Both the position numbers and the translations under genes were made by a program. From assembly GCF_029714365.1 (NCBI RefSeq), contig NZ_CP121659.1:3371001-3435000 (forward strand): DNA of 64,000 nucleotides, written 5' to 3'. The notes beneath the pieces were generated by a model. The model was not told where the DNA came from and ran no database searches. It saw nothing but the letters and a program-made list of their open reading frames with translations. The stretch comes from Sinorhizobium terangae. Lineage in GTDB: Bacteria; Pseudomonadota; Alphaproteobacteria; Rhizobiales; Rhizobiaceae. Numbering within the stretch: the first letter of the stretch is position 1; every line of letters starts with the position of its first letter. Positions 45,247 to 54,760 of the stretch are shown here, piece after piece.

Positions 45247-46464
45247 ATGGCATCGCATAAAGACGTGAAAAAGGTCGTTCTCGCCTATTCCGGCGGTCTC
45301 GACACCTCGATCATCCTCAAGTGGCTGCAGACGGAACTCGGCGCCGAAGTGGTGACCTTCACCGCCGATCTCGGCCAGGGCGAAGAACTGGAGCCGGCGC
45401 GCAAGAAAGCCGAAATGCTCGGCATCAAGGAAATCTACATCGAGGACGTGCGCGAGGAGTTCGTGCGCGACTTCGTCTTCCCGATGTTCCGCGCCAATGC
45501 CGTCTATGAGGGTATCTACCTGCTCGGCACCTCGATCGCCCGCCCCCTGATCTCCAAGCACCTGATCGACATCGCCAAAAAGACCGACGCCGACGCGATC
45601 GCCCATGGCGCGACCGGCAAGGGCAACGACCAGGTCCGCTTCGAGCTCTCGGCCTATGCCTTGAACCCGGACATCAAGATCATCGCTCCCTGGCGCGACT
45701 GGTCGTTCAAGAGCCGCACCGAGCTGCTCGAATTCGCCGAGAAGCACCAGATCCCGGTCGCCAAGGACAAGAAGGGCGAAGCGCCCTTCTCCGTCGACGC
45801 CAATCTCCTGCACTCCTCCTCCGAGGGCAAGGTGCTGGAGGACCCGGCACAGGAAGCCCCGGAATACGTGCATATGCGCACGATCTCGCCGGAAGCCGCG
45901 CCGGACAAGGCCACCGTCATCAAGATCGGCTTCGAGCGCGGCGACGCGGTTTCGATCAACGGCGTGCGCATGTCGCCGGCGACGCTGCTCGCGAAGCTCA
46001 ATGAGTATGGCCGCGACAACGGCATCGGCCGCATCGACCTCGTCGAAAACCGCTTCGTCGGCATGAAGTCGCGCGGCGTCTACGAAACGCCCGGCGGCAC
46101 CATCCTGCTGGCGGCGCATCGCGCGATCGAAAGCATCACGCTCGACCGCGGCGCCGCGCACTTGAAGGACGAGCTGATGCCGCGCTATGCCGAGCTCATC
46201 TATTACGGCTTCTGGTTCTCGCCGGAACGCGAGATGCTGCAGGCGGCGATCGACAAGAGCCAGGAGCATGTCGAGGGCGAAGTGACGCTGAAGCTCTACA
46301 AGGGCAACGTAATGGTCACCGGCCGCGAGAGCGCGAAGTCGCTCTATTCCGACAAGCTCGTCACCTTCGAGGACGACCAGGGCGCCTACGACCAGAAGGA
46401 CGCCGCCGGCTTCATCAAGCTCAACGCCTTGCGCCTGCGCACGCTGGCGGCGCGTAACCGTTAA
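45247..46464 (+). CDS. argG: Argininosuccinate synthase
   Basis: A 405-residue enzyme. The ATP-pyrophosphatase P-loop is [19 protein letters not shown], and [15 protein letters not shown] contributes to the citrulline and aspartate site; [22 protein letters not shown] and [11 protein letters not shown] follow. It condenses citrulline with aspartate in arginine synthesis. The ATG at 45247 fits family starts. It is monocistronic with its own terminator. argH is not in the window. Confidence 0.97.
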   Translation: MASHKDVKKVVLAYSGGLDTSIILKWLQTELGAEVVTFTADLGQGEELEPARKKAEMLGIKEIYIEDVREEFVRDFVFPMFRANAVYEGIYLLGTSIARPLISKHLIDIAKKTDADAIAHGATGKGNDQVRFELSAYALNPDIKIIAPWRDWSFKSRTELLEFAEKHQIPVAKDKKGEAPFSVDANLLHSSSEGKVLEDPAQEAPEYVHMRTISPEAAPDKATVIKIGFERGDAVSINGVRMSPATLLAKLNEYGRDNGIGRIDLVENRFVGMKSRGVYETPGGTILLAAHRAIESITLDRGAAHLKDELMPRYAELIYYGFWFSPEREMLQAAIDKSQEHVEGEVTLKLYKGNVMVTGRESAKSLYSDKLVTFEDDQGAYDQKDAAGFIKLNALRLRTLAARNR

Positions 46465-46485
46465 GAACTGGCATTTCAGACGAAA

Positions 46486-46518
46486 CCCGCGGCGGAGCAA
46501 TCTGCCGCGGCTCTTTCG
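46486..46518 (+). terminator. Intrinsic terminator of argG
   Basis: CCCGCGGC-GGAGCAATCT-GCCGCGG followed by CTCTTTCG. The stem is seven GC pairs; the T tract is short. Confidence 0.75.
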
Positions 46519-46547
46519 TGACTACAACACCGCCGTTTGATCCTGCG

Positions 46548-47786
46548 CTATTCCGCCGCTTTGCGAAACGGCGTCTCCGCGGCCGTCGGCGCGATGAGCG
46601 GCCTCAAACGTACGGTCCTTCGATACCAGAAATAGCTCGCTATCGAGATGAGACCGAAACCCGGAATGATCGTGCCAAGCGCCAGCGCCGGGGCGCCGAC
46701 GAGAGCGGCGAGCGCCCCGCCGATGAGCCCCGAGCTCATCTGGATGAAGCCCATCATGGCCGATGCCGTGCCGGCGATATGCGGGAAGGGTACCATGCAG
46801 GCTGTCATCATATAGGGCATCACAAAAGCAATGCCGAAAGCGTAGATGCCGACCGGCGCCATCACCGAGAGGAAGGTGGGCTGGAGCGCATGCATCGTGA
46901 AGGAGAGGGCAAGGCTGGCCATACCGATGAAGGCGAGGCCAGCGGGCACGAGCGCCTGCGGCGTGAAACGCCGCATCAGCAGCCGCACCGTGACGGTGCC
47001 GGAGAAGAAGAGGCCGGATTGCATGAGCATGCCGACCCCGAATTCGGTCGGTGTCAGGCCCACTTGCCCGATCAGCACGAAGGGCAGCATCGTCGCCCAT
47101 GCGTAAAGCGCGCCGACAGCACCGGCGATCACAAACGTCGAGGACACGAAGCGACTGTCCGTCAGCAGTTCGCCATAAGCCCTGAGGATCGGCCGCAAGC
47201 GCCCCTTGCTGCGGTCCGGCGTCACCGTTTCCACCATGAAGAACTGCACGGTGAAGCAAGCCATCAGGGCGAAGCCCACCATCAGGAAGAAGATCGACTG
47301 CCAGCCGAAGAGGCCGAGCGCGATGCCGCCGAGCGTTGGCGAAACCGCCGGACCGAGCGCCAGCATCATGCCGATCATGTTCATGATGCGGGCAGCGGGG
47401 GTGCCGGTGAACTGGTCGCGCACGATGGCGCGCGCCACCGTCATGCCGACGGAGGCGCCGACCCCCTGCACCAGACGTCCGGCCAGCAAGACGCCGATCG
47501 AGGGAGCGAAGGCGGCCATCAGGCTGCCGGCGAGATAGATCGCCATGAAGATCAGCGTCGACGAGCGGCGGCCGATAACGTCGGAGAGCGTGCCCGAGAC
47601 GAGCTGGGCAAAGGCGAAGCCGCCGAAATAGAGCGATAGCGTCATCTTGATCGCCGCCTCGCTGGTGGCGAAGGCGCGTACGAGCTCCGGCATCGCCGGC
47701 GTGTAGAGCGCCATGGAAACCGGGCCGAGCGCCACCAGGAACGCACCGATGATGCTCGTGCGTCGCTCGCTCATCCTGAGCGTCAT
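46548..47786 (-). CDS. MFS drug-resistance transporter, Bcr/CflA type
   Basis: A 412-residue protein with 12 hydrophobic segments. Motif A-like LVSGTLSDVIGRRSSTLIF follows TM2, RLVQGVGASVGMTVARAIVRDQ is in TM4, and ALGPAVSPTLGGIALGLFGW is motif C of drug/H+ antiporters. It is predicted to export small toxic compounds. Its ATG overlaps the MarR gene stop (ATGA), so it is co-expressed with its regulator. The compound exported is unknown. Confidence 0.9.
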   Translation of the reverse strand: MTLRMSERRTSIIGAFLVALGPVSMALYTPAMPELVRAFATSEAAIKMTLSLYFGGFAFAQLVSGTLSDVIGRRSSTLIFMAIYLAGSLMAAFAPSIGVLLAGRLVQGVGASVGMTVARAIVRDQFTGTPAARIMNMIGMMLALGPAVSPTLGGIALGLFGWQSIFFLMVGFALMACFTVQFFMVETVTPDRSKGRLRPILRAYGELLTDSRFVSSTFVIAGAVGALYAWATMLPFVLIGQVGLTPTEFGVGMLMQSGLFFSGTVTVRLLMRRFTPQALVPAGLAFIGMASLALSFTMHALQPTFLSVMAPVGIYAFGIAFVMPYMMTACMVPFPHIAGTASAMMGFIQMSSGLIGGALAALVGAPALALGTIIPGFGLISIASYFWYRRTVRLRPLIAPTAAETPFRKAAE

Positions 47787-48274
47787 TCGGCCGCCCCTTT
47801 TTCCCGATTGCCTTCCTTGCCGGCAAGGCAGGGATCAAGCCGGCGAAGGTTGTCGCGCAGGATCCGGAGATTGCCGCGCAACAATTCCAGCCCCCCCTCG
47901 CCGAGACCCTCGGTATAGGCGCCCATCATTTCACGCAAACCCGCCATCATCTCGTCGATGAGCGGATCGGCCCGGTCGCTGACGACGACGTTCTTGGCGC
48001 GCCGGTCGGCCGGGTCGGGCACCCGCACGACGAGCCCCAGCGCTTCCAGGCGATCGAGATAGGCCGAGAGCGTCATCGGCTCGATACCCATGCGGGTGGC
48101 GATTTCCGCCTGCTTGATGCCTTCCGTCGTGGCGACCTGGATCAGCGTGCGCGCCTCGCCCGGCGTGATCCCGAGCTGCATCGCATTGACCTTGCGGTCG
48201 AAGGCGGCGCGGAGCAGGCGGGAGACGTCGTTGAGCAGCATCCCGGTCGTTTCGGATTCAAGTTTTCTCGGCAT
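47783..48274 (-). CDS. MarR-family regulator of the adjacent MFS exporter
   Basis: A 163-residue winged-helix protein. FDRKVNAMQLGITPGEARTL, the HTH EIATRMGIEPMTLSAYLDRLEALGL-like region, and wing VRVPDPADRRAKNVVVSD are all present. It is encoded first in a two-gene operon with the MFS pump. A strong inverted repeat lies 14 bases upstream of the ATG and is the likely operator, so autoregulated repression lifted by a pump substrate is the expected mode. Confidence 0.9.
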   Translation of the reverse strand: MPRKLESETTGMLLNDVSRLLRAAFDRKVNAMQLGITPGEARTLIQVATTEGIKQAEIATRMGIEPMTLSAYLDRLEALGLVVRVPDPADRRAKNVVVSDRADPLIDEMMAGLREMMGAYTEGLGEGGLELLRGNLRILRDNLRRLDPCLAGKEGNREKGAAE

Positions 48275-48287
48275 TTCAATCGTTCAT

Positions 48288-48320
48288 AGGGAATAGTAAG
48301 TTTTACTTATCATATTCCCT
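48288..48320. promoter_or_regulatory. Inverted repeat, likely MarR operator
   Basis: AGGGAATA (48288-48295) is mirrored by TATTCCCT (48313-48320), and between them TAAGT-TTT-ACTTA forms a second perfect inverted repeat. The position immediately before the marR-MFS start fits an autoregulatory operator overlapping the promoter or leader. Confidence 0.7.
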
Positions 48321-48364
48321 GGATGCGTTCAACGCAGGGCGATGAAACGTCAGTACCAAAGGCC

Positions 48365-48520
48365 CAAGACCCCTCCCCACAAGGGCGAGGGGCTTGGCGG
48401 CCGCGGCCAGCATAGTTGCCATTCTATCTTCTGAGCTCGCGCAAGCGTTCGGCACGAGAGGGATGTGGGCGCGGCATCGAAAGCCCCTCCCCCTTGTGGG
48501 GAGGGGTTGGGAGGGGTCTT
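48365..48520. repeat. MITE-like repeat with CCCCTCCCC/GGGGAGGGG inverted ends
   Basis: It begins CAAGACCCCTCCCCACAAGG and ends CTTGTGGGGAGGGGTTGGGAGGGGTCTTG-type sequence. The interior contains GGCGCGGCATCGAAAGCCCC, matching the copies at 1531 and 6032. It separates the MarR operator region from the end of uup. Confidence 0.7.
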
Positions 48521-48540
48521 GTCGTAATCTGGAGAACAAC

Positions 48541-50391
48541 TCAGCCCTCGAGCTCTTCGCGCAGCATCTCCAACTCCAGCCATTCCTCTTCCATCCGCGC
48601 GAGCCCTTCCTTGAGCTTTTCCAACTCGGCGGCAATTTTGGCAAAGCCGTTCGGGTCCTTCGAAAACAGATTGGGGTCGGCCATCTTCTCTTCGCGCCTG
48701 GCGATCTCGGCTTCGGCCTTGGCAATCTCCTTCGGCAGATTTTCCAGCGCGAACTTCTGCTTGTAGGAGAGCTTACCCTTGGCCTTCGGCGCTTCGGATG
48801 CAGCCGCCGGAGCATCGTTCGCTTTGGCCTTTTCCGACTTTTCGGCCTTCCGCCTGTCTTCAATCGCGCCCTTGCGCTGCGCCATCATGTCGGAATAACC
48901 GCCGGCATATTCGATCCAGCGGCCGTCCGGCGCCTCCGGATTGGCCGGCGCGATCGTCGACGTCACGGTGCGGTCGAGGAAATCGCGGTCGTGGCTGACG
49001 AGAATGACCGTTCCGGCGAAGCCGGCGACGATCTCCTGCAGGAGGTCGAGCGTTTCGATGTCGAGATCGTTGGTCGGCTCGTCGAGGATCAGCAGATTGG
49101 TGGCGCGCGCTAGAATACGCGCCAGCATAAGCCGCGCCCGCTCGCCGCCCGAAAGCTCACGGATCGGCGTACGGGCCTGCTCCGGCTGGAAGAGAAAGTC
49201 CTTCATGTAGCCGGTGACGTGGCGCTGCTCGCCATTGACGAGGAGGTTGTCGCCACGGCCATCGGTCAGGTAGTGCGCCAGCGTCTCGTCGAGATTCAGG
49301 CCCTCGCGCTTCTGGTCGAGCGTCGCCATCTCAAGATTGGTGCCAAGCTTGACGGTTCCGGAGTCCGGCTCGATCTGGCCGGTCAGCAACTTGAGCAATG
49401 TCGTCTTGCCGGCGCCGTTCGGGCCAACGAGGCCGATCCGGTCGCCGCGGTGTACGCGGATCGAGAACGGCGCGACGATCATGCGATCGCCATAGGCCTT
49501 GGTGATTTTTTCCGCCTCGATGACCAGCTTGCCGGATTCCTTCGCGTCGGCGGCCGTCGCTTGCACCGTGCCCTGCGGCCCCTTGTGGCCGCGATAGCGC
49601 GCCCGCATGTCCTGCAGTTCGCCAAGACGGCGCATGTTGCGCTTGCGCCGGGCAGTAACACCATAGCGCAGCCAGTGCTCCTCGCGCTCGATCGCCTTGC
49701 CGAGCTTGTGCTGCTCCAGTTCCTCGGCCTCAAGCACCTCGTCGCGCCAAGCCTCGAAATGGCCAAAGCCGCGATCGAGCCGGCGCGACTGGCCGCGGTC
49801 GAGCCAGACGGTCGCCGTCGAAACCTTTTCGAGGAAGCGCCGGTCGTGCGAGATGAGCACCAGTGCCGAGCGGCTGCGGACGAGCTCGTCTTCCAGCCAT
49901 TCGATCGTCGGAAGATCGAGATGGTTGGTCGGCTCGTCGAGGAGCAGGATGTCGGGCTCCGGTGCCAGTACGCGCGCAAGCGCTGCGCGCCGCGCCTCGC
50001 CGCCCGAAAGCTGCCGCGGATCCTCTTGCCCCGTCAGCCCCAGATGCTGCAGCAGATAGGCGACGCGGTAGGGATCGTCACTCGGGCCAAGCCCCGCTTC
50101 CGCATAGGCCTGGACCGTGTCGAAGCCCTCGAAGTCTGGCGCCTGGTGCAGGTAGCGCACCGTCGCCGAGGGATGACGAAAGATCTCGCCCGATTGCGGC
50201 TCGACAAGACCGGCGGCCATCTTCATCAGCGTCGACTTGCCGGAACCGTTGCGCCCAACGAGGCAGATGCGGTCGCCGGGCTCGACCTGCAGGTTGGCGC
50301 CCGCGAGAAGCGGTGCACCGCCGAAGGTCAGAAAGATGTCATCAAGCTTCAGAATGGGTGGCGCCAAGGTTTCAGGCTCCGGAAAGATCAT
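48541..50391 (-). CDS. uup: ABC-F family ATPase Uup
   Basis: A 616-residue protein with two ABC domains and no membrane segment. Domain 1 has GRNGSGKST, LSGGEARRAALARVL and LLLDEPTNHLDLP; domain 2 has GPNGAGKTT, LSGGERARLMLARIL and LILDEPTNDLDIE. A C-terminal coiled coil (about 545-616, AKAEAEIARREEKM and onward) is the Uup-type DNA/ribosome-binding tail. ABC-F proteins act on the ribosome; Uup also limits transposon excision in E. coli. The ATG at 50391 overlaps the end of the thiamine pyrophosphokinase gene by 20 bases. Confidence 0.92.
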   Translation of the reverse strand: MIFPEPETLAPPILKLDDIFLTFGGAPLLAGANLQVEPGDRICLVGRNGSGKSTLMKMAAGLVEPQSGEIFRHPSATVRYLHQAPDFEGFDTVQAYAEAGLGPSDDPYRVAYLLQHLGLTGQEDPRQLSGGEARRAALARVLAPEPDILLLDEPTNHLDLPTIEWLEDELVRSRSALVLISHDRRFLEKVSTATVWLDRGQSRRLDRGFGHFEAWRDEVLEAEELEQHKLGKAIEREEHWLRYGVTARRKRNMRRLGELQDMRARYRGHKGPQGTVQATAADAKESGKLVIEAEKITKAYGDRMIVAPFSIRVHRGDRIGLVGPNGAGKTTLLKLLTGQIEPDSGTVKLGTNLEMATLDQKREGLNLDETLAHYLTDGRGDNLLVNGEQRHVTGYMKDFLFQPEQARTPIRELSGGERARLMLARILARATNLLILDEPTNDLDIETLDLLQEIVAGFAGTVILVSHDRDFLDRTVTSTIAPANPEAPDGRWIEYAGGYSDMMAQRKGAIEDRRKAEKSEKAKANDAPAAASEAPKAKGKLSYKQKFALENLPKEIAKAEAEIARREEKMADPNLFSKDPNGFAKIAAELEKLKEGLARMEEEWLELEMLREELEG

Positions 50392-51022
50392 GGGGCCGGG
50401 CAAGAATGACCGCCCGGCCGGATTTCAAGGAAAAGCGGACCGCCCCCTCCGCAACGTTGGAAATGGTCCGTGACGAACCGAAGGGCAGAGCGAAATCGTC
50501 GAGCGGATAACGCGCATTTCCGATGGAGAGGCCGGACAGTGCGCTGAGCCCGAGAATCGAGAAGAGGCTGCCCTTGGGAAGGTCGATCTCCTGAGATCCT
50601 ACCAGCAAGGGATAGGCTTCCTCCTCGCCGGAGGTCATCAGCACCGGCAACCCCTCTTCGGCGATTGCCACGGCGCGCAAAAGATGCAGGAAGGCATGGT
50701 CGCTTCTGGTGCCGCCGAGGGCACCGACGAAGATCAGCGACGTTGCGCCCCGCGCGAGCGCCGCATCGACCCCGATCTCGCCGTCGGTCGCGCTCTTGGC
50801 CGCAGGATAGCGCTCGCGCGGCACCTCCGCATATGCGGCCAGCAACGCGTCGTCGGTCGAATCGAAATCGCCGACCCAGAGCTCGGGAACGATACCAAGC
50901 GTCTTTGCATGACGCATGCCGCCGTCGGCCGCGATGAAGCGACTGCCGGAGAGCTGGCTTGCAAGCCGCTCGGTCCGGGTGAGCGAGCCGCCGAGAAGGA
51001 TGGTGAAGGTCTGTTGGGCCAT
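50372..51022 (-). CDS. Thiamine pyrophosphokinase
   Basis: A 216-residue TPK. ILLGGSLTRTERL opens the catalytic domain; FIAADGGMRHAKTLG, ELWVGDFDSTDD (metal-binding Asp pair), ERYPAAKSATDGEIGVDAAL and GALGGTRSDHAFLHL are the conserved blocks. It transfers pyrophosphate from ATP to thiamine, producing TPP. The ATG at 51022 is the family start; an upstream start at 51046 is weaker. It lies on the opposite strand about 1 kb from thiBPQ, so import and activation genes are neighbours. It has no riboswitch of its own visible. Confidence 0.9.
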   Translation of the reverse strand: MAQQTFTILLGGSLTRTERLASQLSGSRFIAADGGMRHAKTLGIVPELWVGDFDSTDDALLAAYAEVPRERYPAAKSATDGEIGVDAALARGATSLIFVGALGGTRSDHAFLHLLRAVAIAEEGLPVLMTSGEEEAYPLLVGSQEIDLPKGSLFSILGLSALSGLSIGNARYPLDDFALPFGSSRTISNVAEGAVRFSLKSGRAVILARPHDLSGA

Positions 51023-51053
51023 GGCAGAAGCGCATAGCGCAAACAAACGACCA

Positions 51054-51164
51054 GATCACGATGATTTTGGGTCGATTCGACCCAAAATCATCGTGATCGA
51101 TTCCAATGGATTAGAGCGGGATGCGGGCGGAAAACCGCGCGCACTTTTCCTCATCCCGCTCTAA
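51054..51164. repeat. Composite palindromic repeat with a perfect 22-base inverted repeat
   Basis: Bases 51054-51075 (starting GATCACGATGATTTTG) are exactly inverted at 51077-51098 around a single base. Then follows AGAGCGGGATG ... CATCCCGCTCT (51115-51163) enclosing GCGGGCGGAAAACCGC. Related pieces occur at 7977, 41499 and 60398. It begins 31 bases upstream of the thiamine pyrophosphokinase start. Confidence 0.8.
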
Positions 51165-51230
51165 GGAAAAGGCCGAAAACCATTTTGCGGCAGCAAGGGT
51201 CGCGCTTTTCGGCAGCTCGATCGCTCGCGA

Positions 51231-51716
51231 TCAGCCTTCCGACAGCGTTTCGCCGGGAAAAAGCATACCGGCATAAATGCCGGGCGTCGAATCCGCTATC
51301 TCCACCGCGCCGACGGTGCGGACGTAAAAATCCGCAGGCCCGACACCGCCTATGACAGCATAGCCGTAGCCGGCGGCGCGCATCGCCATCAGGCTTTCGA
51401 TAAGCAGCGCCTCGCCGATCCCCTGACCGCGCATCGCCTCGTCGACGCCTGTCGGCCCGAAGAAGCCAAGCGCGGTGACGTCGTGGCAGGCGAAGCCGAC
51501 GATCCGCTCCTCGTGAACGGCGACATGAATCCGCGTCGGAGTCGACGAGAAGGCGGCCTCCGCCTCGCCCGCCCAACCGGCACCGAACCGTTGTTCGATC
51601 CACGTGAGGACGATCCTGCGTTCCGCAGCCATCGCCCGGCGAATGCTGATGCCGGGACCGAGCCGGGAAGCACGCCTTTCCGGCAAGGCGTAGAGACGGA
51701 CGAGCATGTCTGGCAT
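51231..51716 (-). CDS. GNAT-family N-acetyltransferase
   Basis: A 161-residue GNAT protein. ISIRRAMAAERRIVLTWIEQRF starts the fold; HVAVHEERIVGFACHDVTA is the beta4 region, and EAMRGQGIGEALLIESLMAM is the acetyl-CoA pyrophosphate loop (R/Q-x-x-G-x-G). AVIGGVGPADFYVRTVGAVEI closes the domain. The substrate is unknown. It lies between the thiamine kinase and the TPP riboswitch but in its own transcription unit. Confidence 0.82.
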   Translation of the reverse strand: MPDMLVRLYALPERRASRLGPGISIRRAMAAERRIVLTWIEQRFGAGWAGEAEAAFSSTPTRIHVAVHEERIVGFACHDVTALGFFGPTGVDEAMRGQGIGEALLIESLMAMRAAGYGYAVIGGVGPADFYVRTVGAVEIADSTPGIYAGMLFPGETLSEG

Positions 51717-51730
51717 GAGAATACCTCCCC

Positions 51731-51824
51731 GCTACGGCGCAGCGTTCAATCAGACGCGCCTTCGCACTTTGACTTGCGGCATGTGGTTACCCTCAAACCG
51801 GCCAAGACTTGAGGAAACATGCGG
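51731..51824 (-). repeat. Degenerate RIME-like repeat
   Basis: CTACGGCGCAGCG...CAGACGCGCCTTCGCACTTTG is followed by GCGGCATGTGGTTACCCTC...GACTTGAGGAAACATGCGG. The order is as in other copies, but both hairpins are mismatched. Confidence 0.5.
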
Positions 51825-51943
51825 TTGGCGAACAAACGCCGCCGACAATTGTTTGGTCTAATAGCGCAGATGTCTCGGACGGCAAATGTTTCCGCCGAGA
51901 CCCGGCTTGCAAGACCTGCCGCTGAAAGCTAAATCTTTTGCAG

Positions 51944-52045
51944 CTCTAACGGGGTGCCTTCGGTCCGCTTCATGGAACCAAGGCTGAGAGGCTCAAGCCA
52001 ACCCGCGGAACCTGATCCGGCTCATACCGGCGGAGGGATTAGAAG
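51944..52045 (+). ncRNA. TPP riboswitch (THI element)
   Basis: The conserved TPP aptamer is easily read: ACGGGGTGCC, then GGCTGAGAG (51982-51990; CTGAGA is the pyrimidine-sensing loop), ACCCGCGGAACCTGATCCGG, CTCATACCGGCGGAGGGATT. The closing stem pairs CTCTAA with TTAGAAG. It lies 60 bases upstream of thiB. In Proteobacteria such elements usually hide the ribosome binding site when TPP is bound; the GGGAGAGAGG before thiB is the likely target. Confidence 0.95.
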
Positions 52046-52104
52046 CGATCGGACCGATGCGCCCTTTTCCCGCAACATCAACAACAGGGAGAGAGGTGCC
52101 CGTC

Positions 52105-53124
52105 ATGCCCAATTACACCAAGTTGCTTCGCCGGCTGGCGATTACGGCGATGGCCGCGGCTTTGCCGTTCGCCGCTCATGCCGCCGAAAAGACTCTGACG
52201 ATCTATACCTATGAGAGTTTCATCAGTGAATGGGGGCCTGGCGCGAAAGTCGCCGAGGCTTTCGAGAAAACCTGCGGCTGCGACGTCAACTATGTCGGCG
52301 TCGCCGACGGCGTCGAGCTTCTGACACGATTGAAGCTCGAAGGCGAGCAGTCGAAGGCGGACATCGTGCTCGGCCTCGACACCAACCTCGTTGCGGAAGC
52401 CAAGGCGACCGGCTTCTTCGTCCCGCACGGTCTCGACACCGCAGCTTTGAAAGTTCCGGGCGGCTTCTCGGACGACACCTTCGTTCCCTATGACTACGGC
52501 CATTTCGCCGTGATCTACGATACCGAAACCTTGAAGAACCCGCCGAAGAGCTTGAAGGAACTGGTAGAGGGCGATCCTTCGCAAAAGATCGTCATCGAGG
52601 ATCCGCGCACCTCGACACCGGGCCTCGGGCTGCTGCTCTGGGTGAAATCGGTTTACGGCGATGAGGCGGCCGCCGCCTGGGCCAAGCTCAAGGACCGGGT
52701 GCTGACCGTGACCCCCGGCTGGTCGGAAGCCTACGGCCTCTTCACCAAGGGCGAAGCACCGATGGTGCTGTCCTACACCACCTCACCGGCCTACCACATG
52801 GTGGCGGAAAACACTGAACGCTATCAGGCCGCTCCCTTCGCCGAGGGTCACTACATCCAGATCGAAGTGGCCGGCGTGACGAAGAACGCCAAGGAGCCGG
52901 AACTCGCCAAGAAGTTTCTGGCCTACATGACCGGCCCGGAATTCCAGTCGATCATTCCTACGACCAACTGGATGATGCCGGTTGCGGCGACCAAGGAACC
53001 CCTGCCGGACGCCTTCGGCAAGCTCGTCACCCCGCAAAAGACATTCCTGATGTCTTCCGAGGAGGTCGCCGCCAACCGCAAGGCCTGGATCGACGAATGG
53101 CTGGCGGCCATGAGCAAGAACTGA
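52105..53124 (+). CDS. thiB: Thiamine ABC transporter periplasmic binding protein
   Basis: A 339-residue protein. The signal peptide [20 protein letters not shown] ends before [13 protein letters not shown]. ThiB blocks include [56 protein letters not shown] and [12 protein letters not shown]. It binds thiamine, TMP or TPP and delivers it to ThiPQ. The ATG at 52105 has GGGAGAGAGG upstream. It is under the TPP riboswitch and is first of thiBPQ. Confidence 0.96.
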   Translation: MPNYTKLLRRLAITAMAAALPFAAHAAEKTLTIYTYESFISEWGPGAKVAEAFEKTCGCDVNYVGVADGVELLTRLKLEGEQSKADIVLGLDTNLVAEAKATGFFVPHGLDTAALKVPGGFSDDTFVPYDYGHFAVIYDTETLKNPPKSLKELVEGDPSQKIVIEDPRTSTPGLGLLLWVKSVYGDEAAAAWAKLKDRVLTVTPGWSEAYGLFTKGEAPMVLSYTTSPAYHMVAENTERYQAAPFAEGHYIQIEVAGVTKNAKEPELAKKFLAYMTGPEFQSIIPTTNWMMPVAATKEPLPDAFGKLVTPQKTFLMSSEEVAANRKAWIDEWLAAMSKN

Positions 53125-53131
53125 GGCCAGC

Positions 53132-54760
53132 TTGTCCGCTGCGGCCGAAAAACGGATGACGATTGCCGCGGGGGCCTTCGGCCTTGGCGGCATTCTGCTC
53201 TTTGTCGCCCTCGCCGTGGTCGCCCTCCTCGCCCAGTCGGGCGGCGGTTATACCGGTGCCCCGTTCGACGCCTATGTCTGGCGCGTCACCCGCTTCACGC
53301 TGCTTCAGGCGAGCCTCTCGACGATTCTCTCCATCCTGTTCGCAGTGCCGGTGGCGCGTGCGCTCGCCCGCCAGGCGCGCTTTCCCGGCCGCATCTGGTT
53401 GCTGCGGCTGATGGCGCTGCCGCTTGGCCTGCCCGCGCTCGTCGCGGCGCTTGGCCTCATTGAGGTTTGGGGCCGGCAGGGCTTTCTCAATAGCGCTCTC
53501 GTCGCGATCGGGCTCAACGGTCCGATCAGCATCTACGGCCTCGTCGGCATTCTTCTCGCCCACGTCTTCTTCAACATGCCGCTTGCCGCGCGGTTGATGC
53601 TTGCCGGAATCGAACGGATTCCGGGGGAATACTGGCGCACTGTCGCCAATCTCGGCATGCCTTCGGCCGCAATCTTCCGCTTCATCGAATGGCCGGCGAT
53701 CCGCGGGCTATTGCCGGGCATCGCCGGTCTTATCTTCATGCTCTGCGCCACCAGTTTCACGCTCGTGCTGACGCTCGGCGGGGGACCTGCCGCAAGCACG
53801 ATCGAAGTGGCGATCTATCAGGCGCTGCGTTTCGATTTCGACCCGCCGCGCGCGATCGCCCTTTCCGGCCTTCAGATCGCGCTCACGGGTGCGCTGCTGC
53901 TCGTTCTGAAGGTCCTAGCGCCGCCACCGCCTGAAAGCGAGACGACCGGCAAGGCAATGCGGCGGTTCGATGGCTTGAGCGGACGGTCACGACTAGCCGA
54001 CGGCCTCTGGCTCGTTCTTGCGCTCGTCTTCGTCGGACTGCCGTTCGCCGCGATCGCCTATTCCGGCCTGCAGGCGGATTTGCCGAGGCTCGCCCGCGAT
54101 GCGGCTGTCCACCGTGCGTTCGCCACCAGCGGTGCGATTGCCCTGCTTTCGGCCGCGATCTCCGTTGGCGCGACCGCCATGATGATTCGCGCGCAGCAGG
54201 TTACCTTGAGGCGACGGCAGGTTGGAGCGGCCGCACGCGGGTTTTCCGGCATGATCGGCGCCAGTACCTCTCTCGTCCTGCTGGTGCCGCCGGTCGTTCT
54301 CGGCGCGGGCTGGTTCCTGCTGTTGCGTCCCTTCGGCGATGTCGCGCGTTTTGCACCGGCCGTCGTGATCGCCATCAATGCGCTGATGGCGCTTCCCTTC
54401 GTCCATCGCGTGCTCGCTCCGGCAATGGCCACTCATGCGGCACGCACGGATCGGCTGGCGGCGAGCCTCGGTATCGCGGGCTTTCATCGTCTGCGATGGA
54501 TCGACTGGCCGCCGTTGCGCAAACCGTTCCTCATGGCCTTTTCCTTCGCCATGGCATTGTCGCTTGGCGATCTTGGAGCGGTGGCGCTCTTCGGATCGCA
54601 GGACATGACGACATTGCCGTGGCTGCTTTACAGCCGCATGGGAAGCTATCGCACCGCCGACGCCGCGGGACTTTCATTGCTGCTCGGGCTCATCTGCCTG
54701 ATCCTCACGGTGCTCGGCACGGCGGGAGAGGACGGCGTGCGCGAAGGAAGAGACGCATGA
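53132..54760 (+). CDS. thiP: Thiamine ABC transporter permease
   Basis: A 542-residue permease with two fused BPD_transp_1 halves and about 12 hydrophobic segments. EAA loops are GIERIPGEYWRTVANLGMPS (first half) and DRLAASLGIAGFHRLRWIDW (second half). A single polypeptide with both halves is typical of ThiP. It starts with TTG at 53132, seven bases after thiB; an ATG at 53156 would drop eight residues. Its TGA overlaps the thiQ ATG. Confidence 0.94.
   Translation: MSAAAEKRMTIAAGAFGLGGILLFVALAVVALLAQSGGGYTGAPFDAYVWRVTRFTLLQASLSTILSILFAVPVARALARQARFPGRIWLLRLMALPLGLPALVAALGLIEVWGRQGFLNSALVAIGLNGPISIYGLVGILLAHVFFNMPLAARLMLAGIERIPGEYWRTVANLGMPSAAIFRFIEWPAIRGLLPGIAGLIFMLCATSFTLVLTLGGGPAASTIEVAIYQALRFDFDPPRAIALSGLQIALTGALLLVLKVLAPPPPESETTGKAMRRFDGLSGRSRLADGLWLVLALVFVGLPFAAIAYSGLQADLPRLARDAAVHRAFATSGAIALLSAAISVGATAMMIRAQQVTLRRRQVGAAARGFSGMIGASTSLVLLVPPVVLGAGWFLLLRPFGDVARFAPAVVIAINALMALPFVHRVLAPAMATHAARTDRLAASLGIAGFHRLRWIDWPPLRKPFLMAFSFAMALSLGDLGAVALFGSQDMTTLPWLLYSRMGSYRTADAAGLSLLLGLICLILTVLGTAGEDGVREGRDA

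Noticed and set aside
45178..46500. 440-codon frame antisense to argG, and similar long frames antisense to leuC (4398-5573), the MFS gene (46518-47639) and the ABC permease (31834-33171)
   Set aside because: All are complements of certain genes with high GC third positions. None has homology or a start site.
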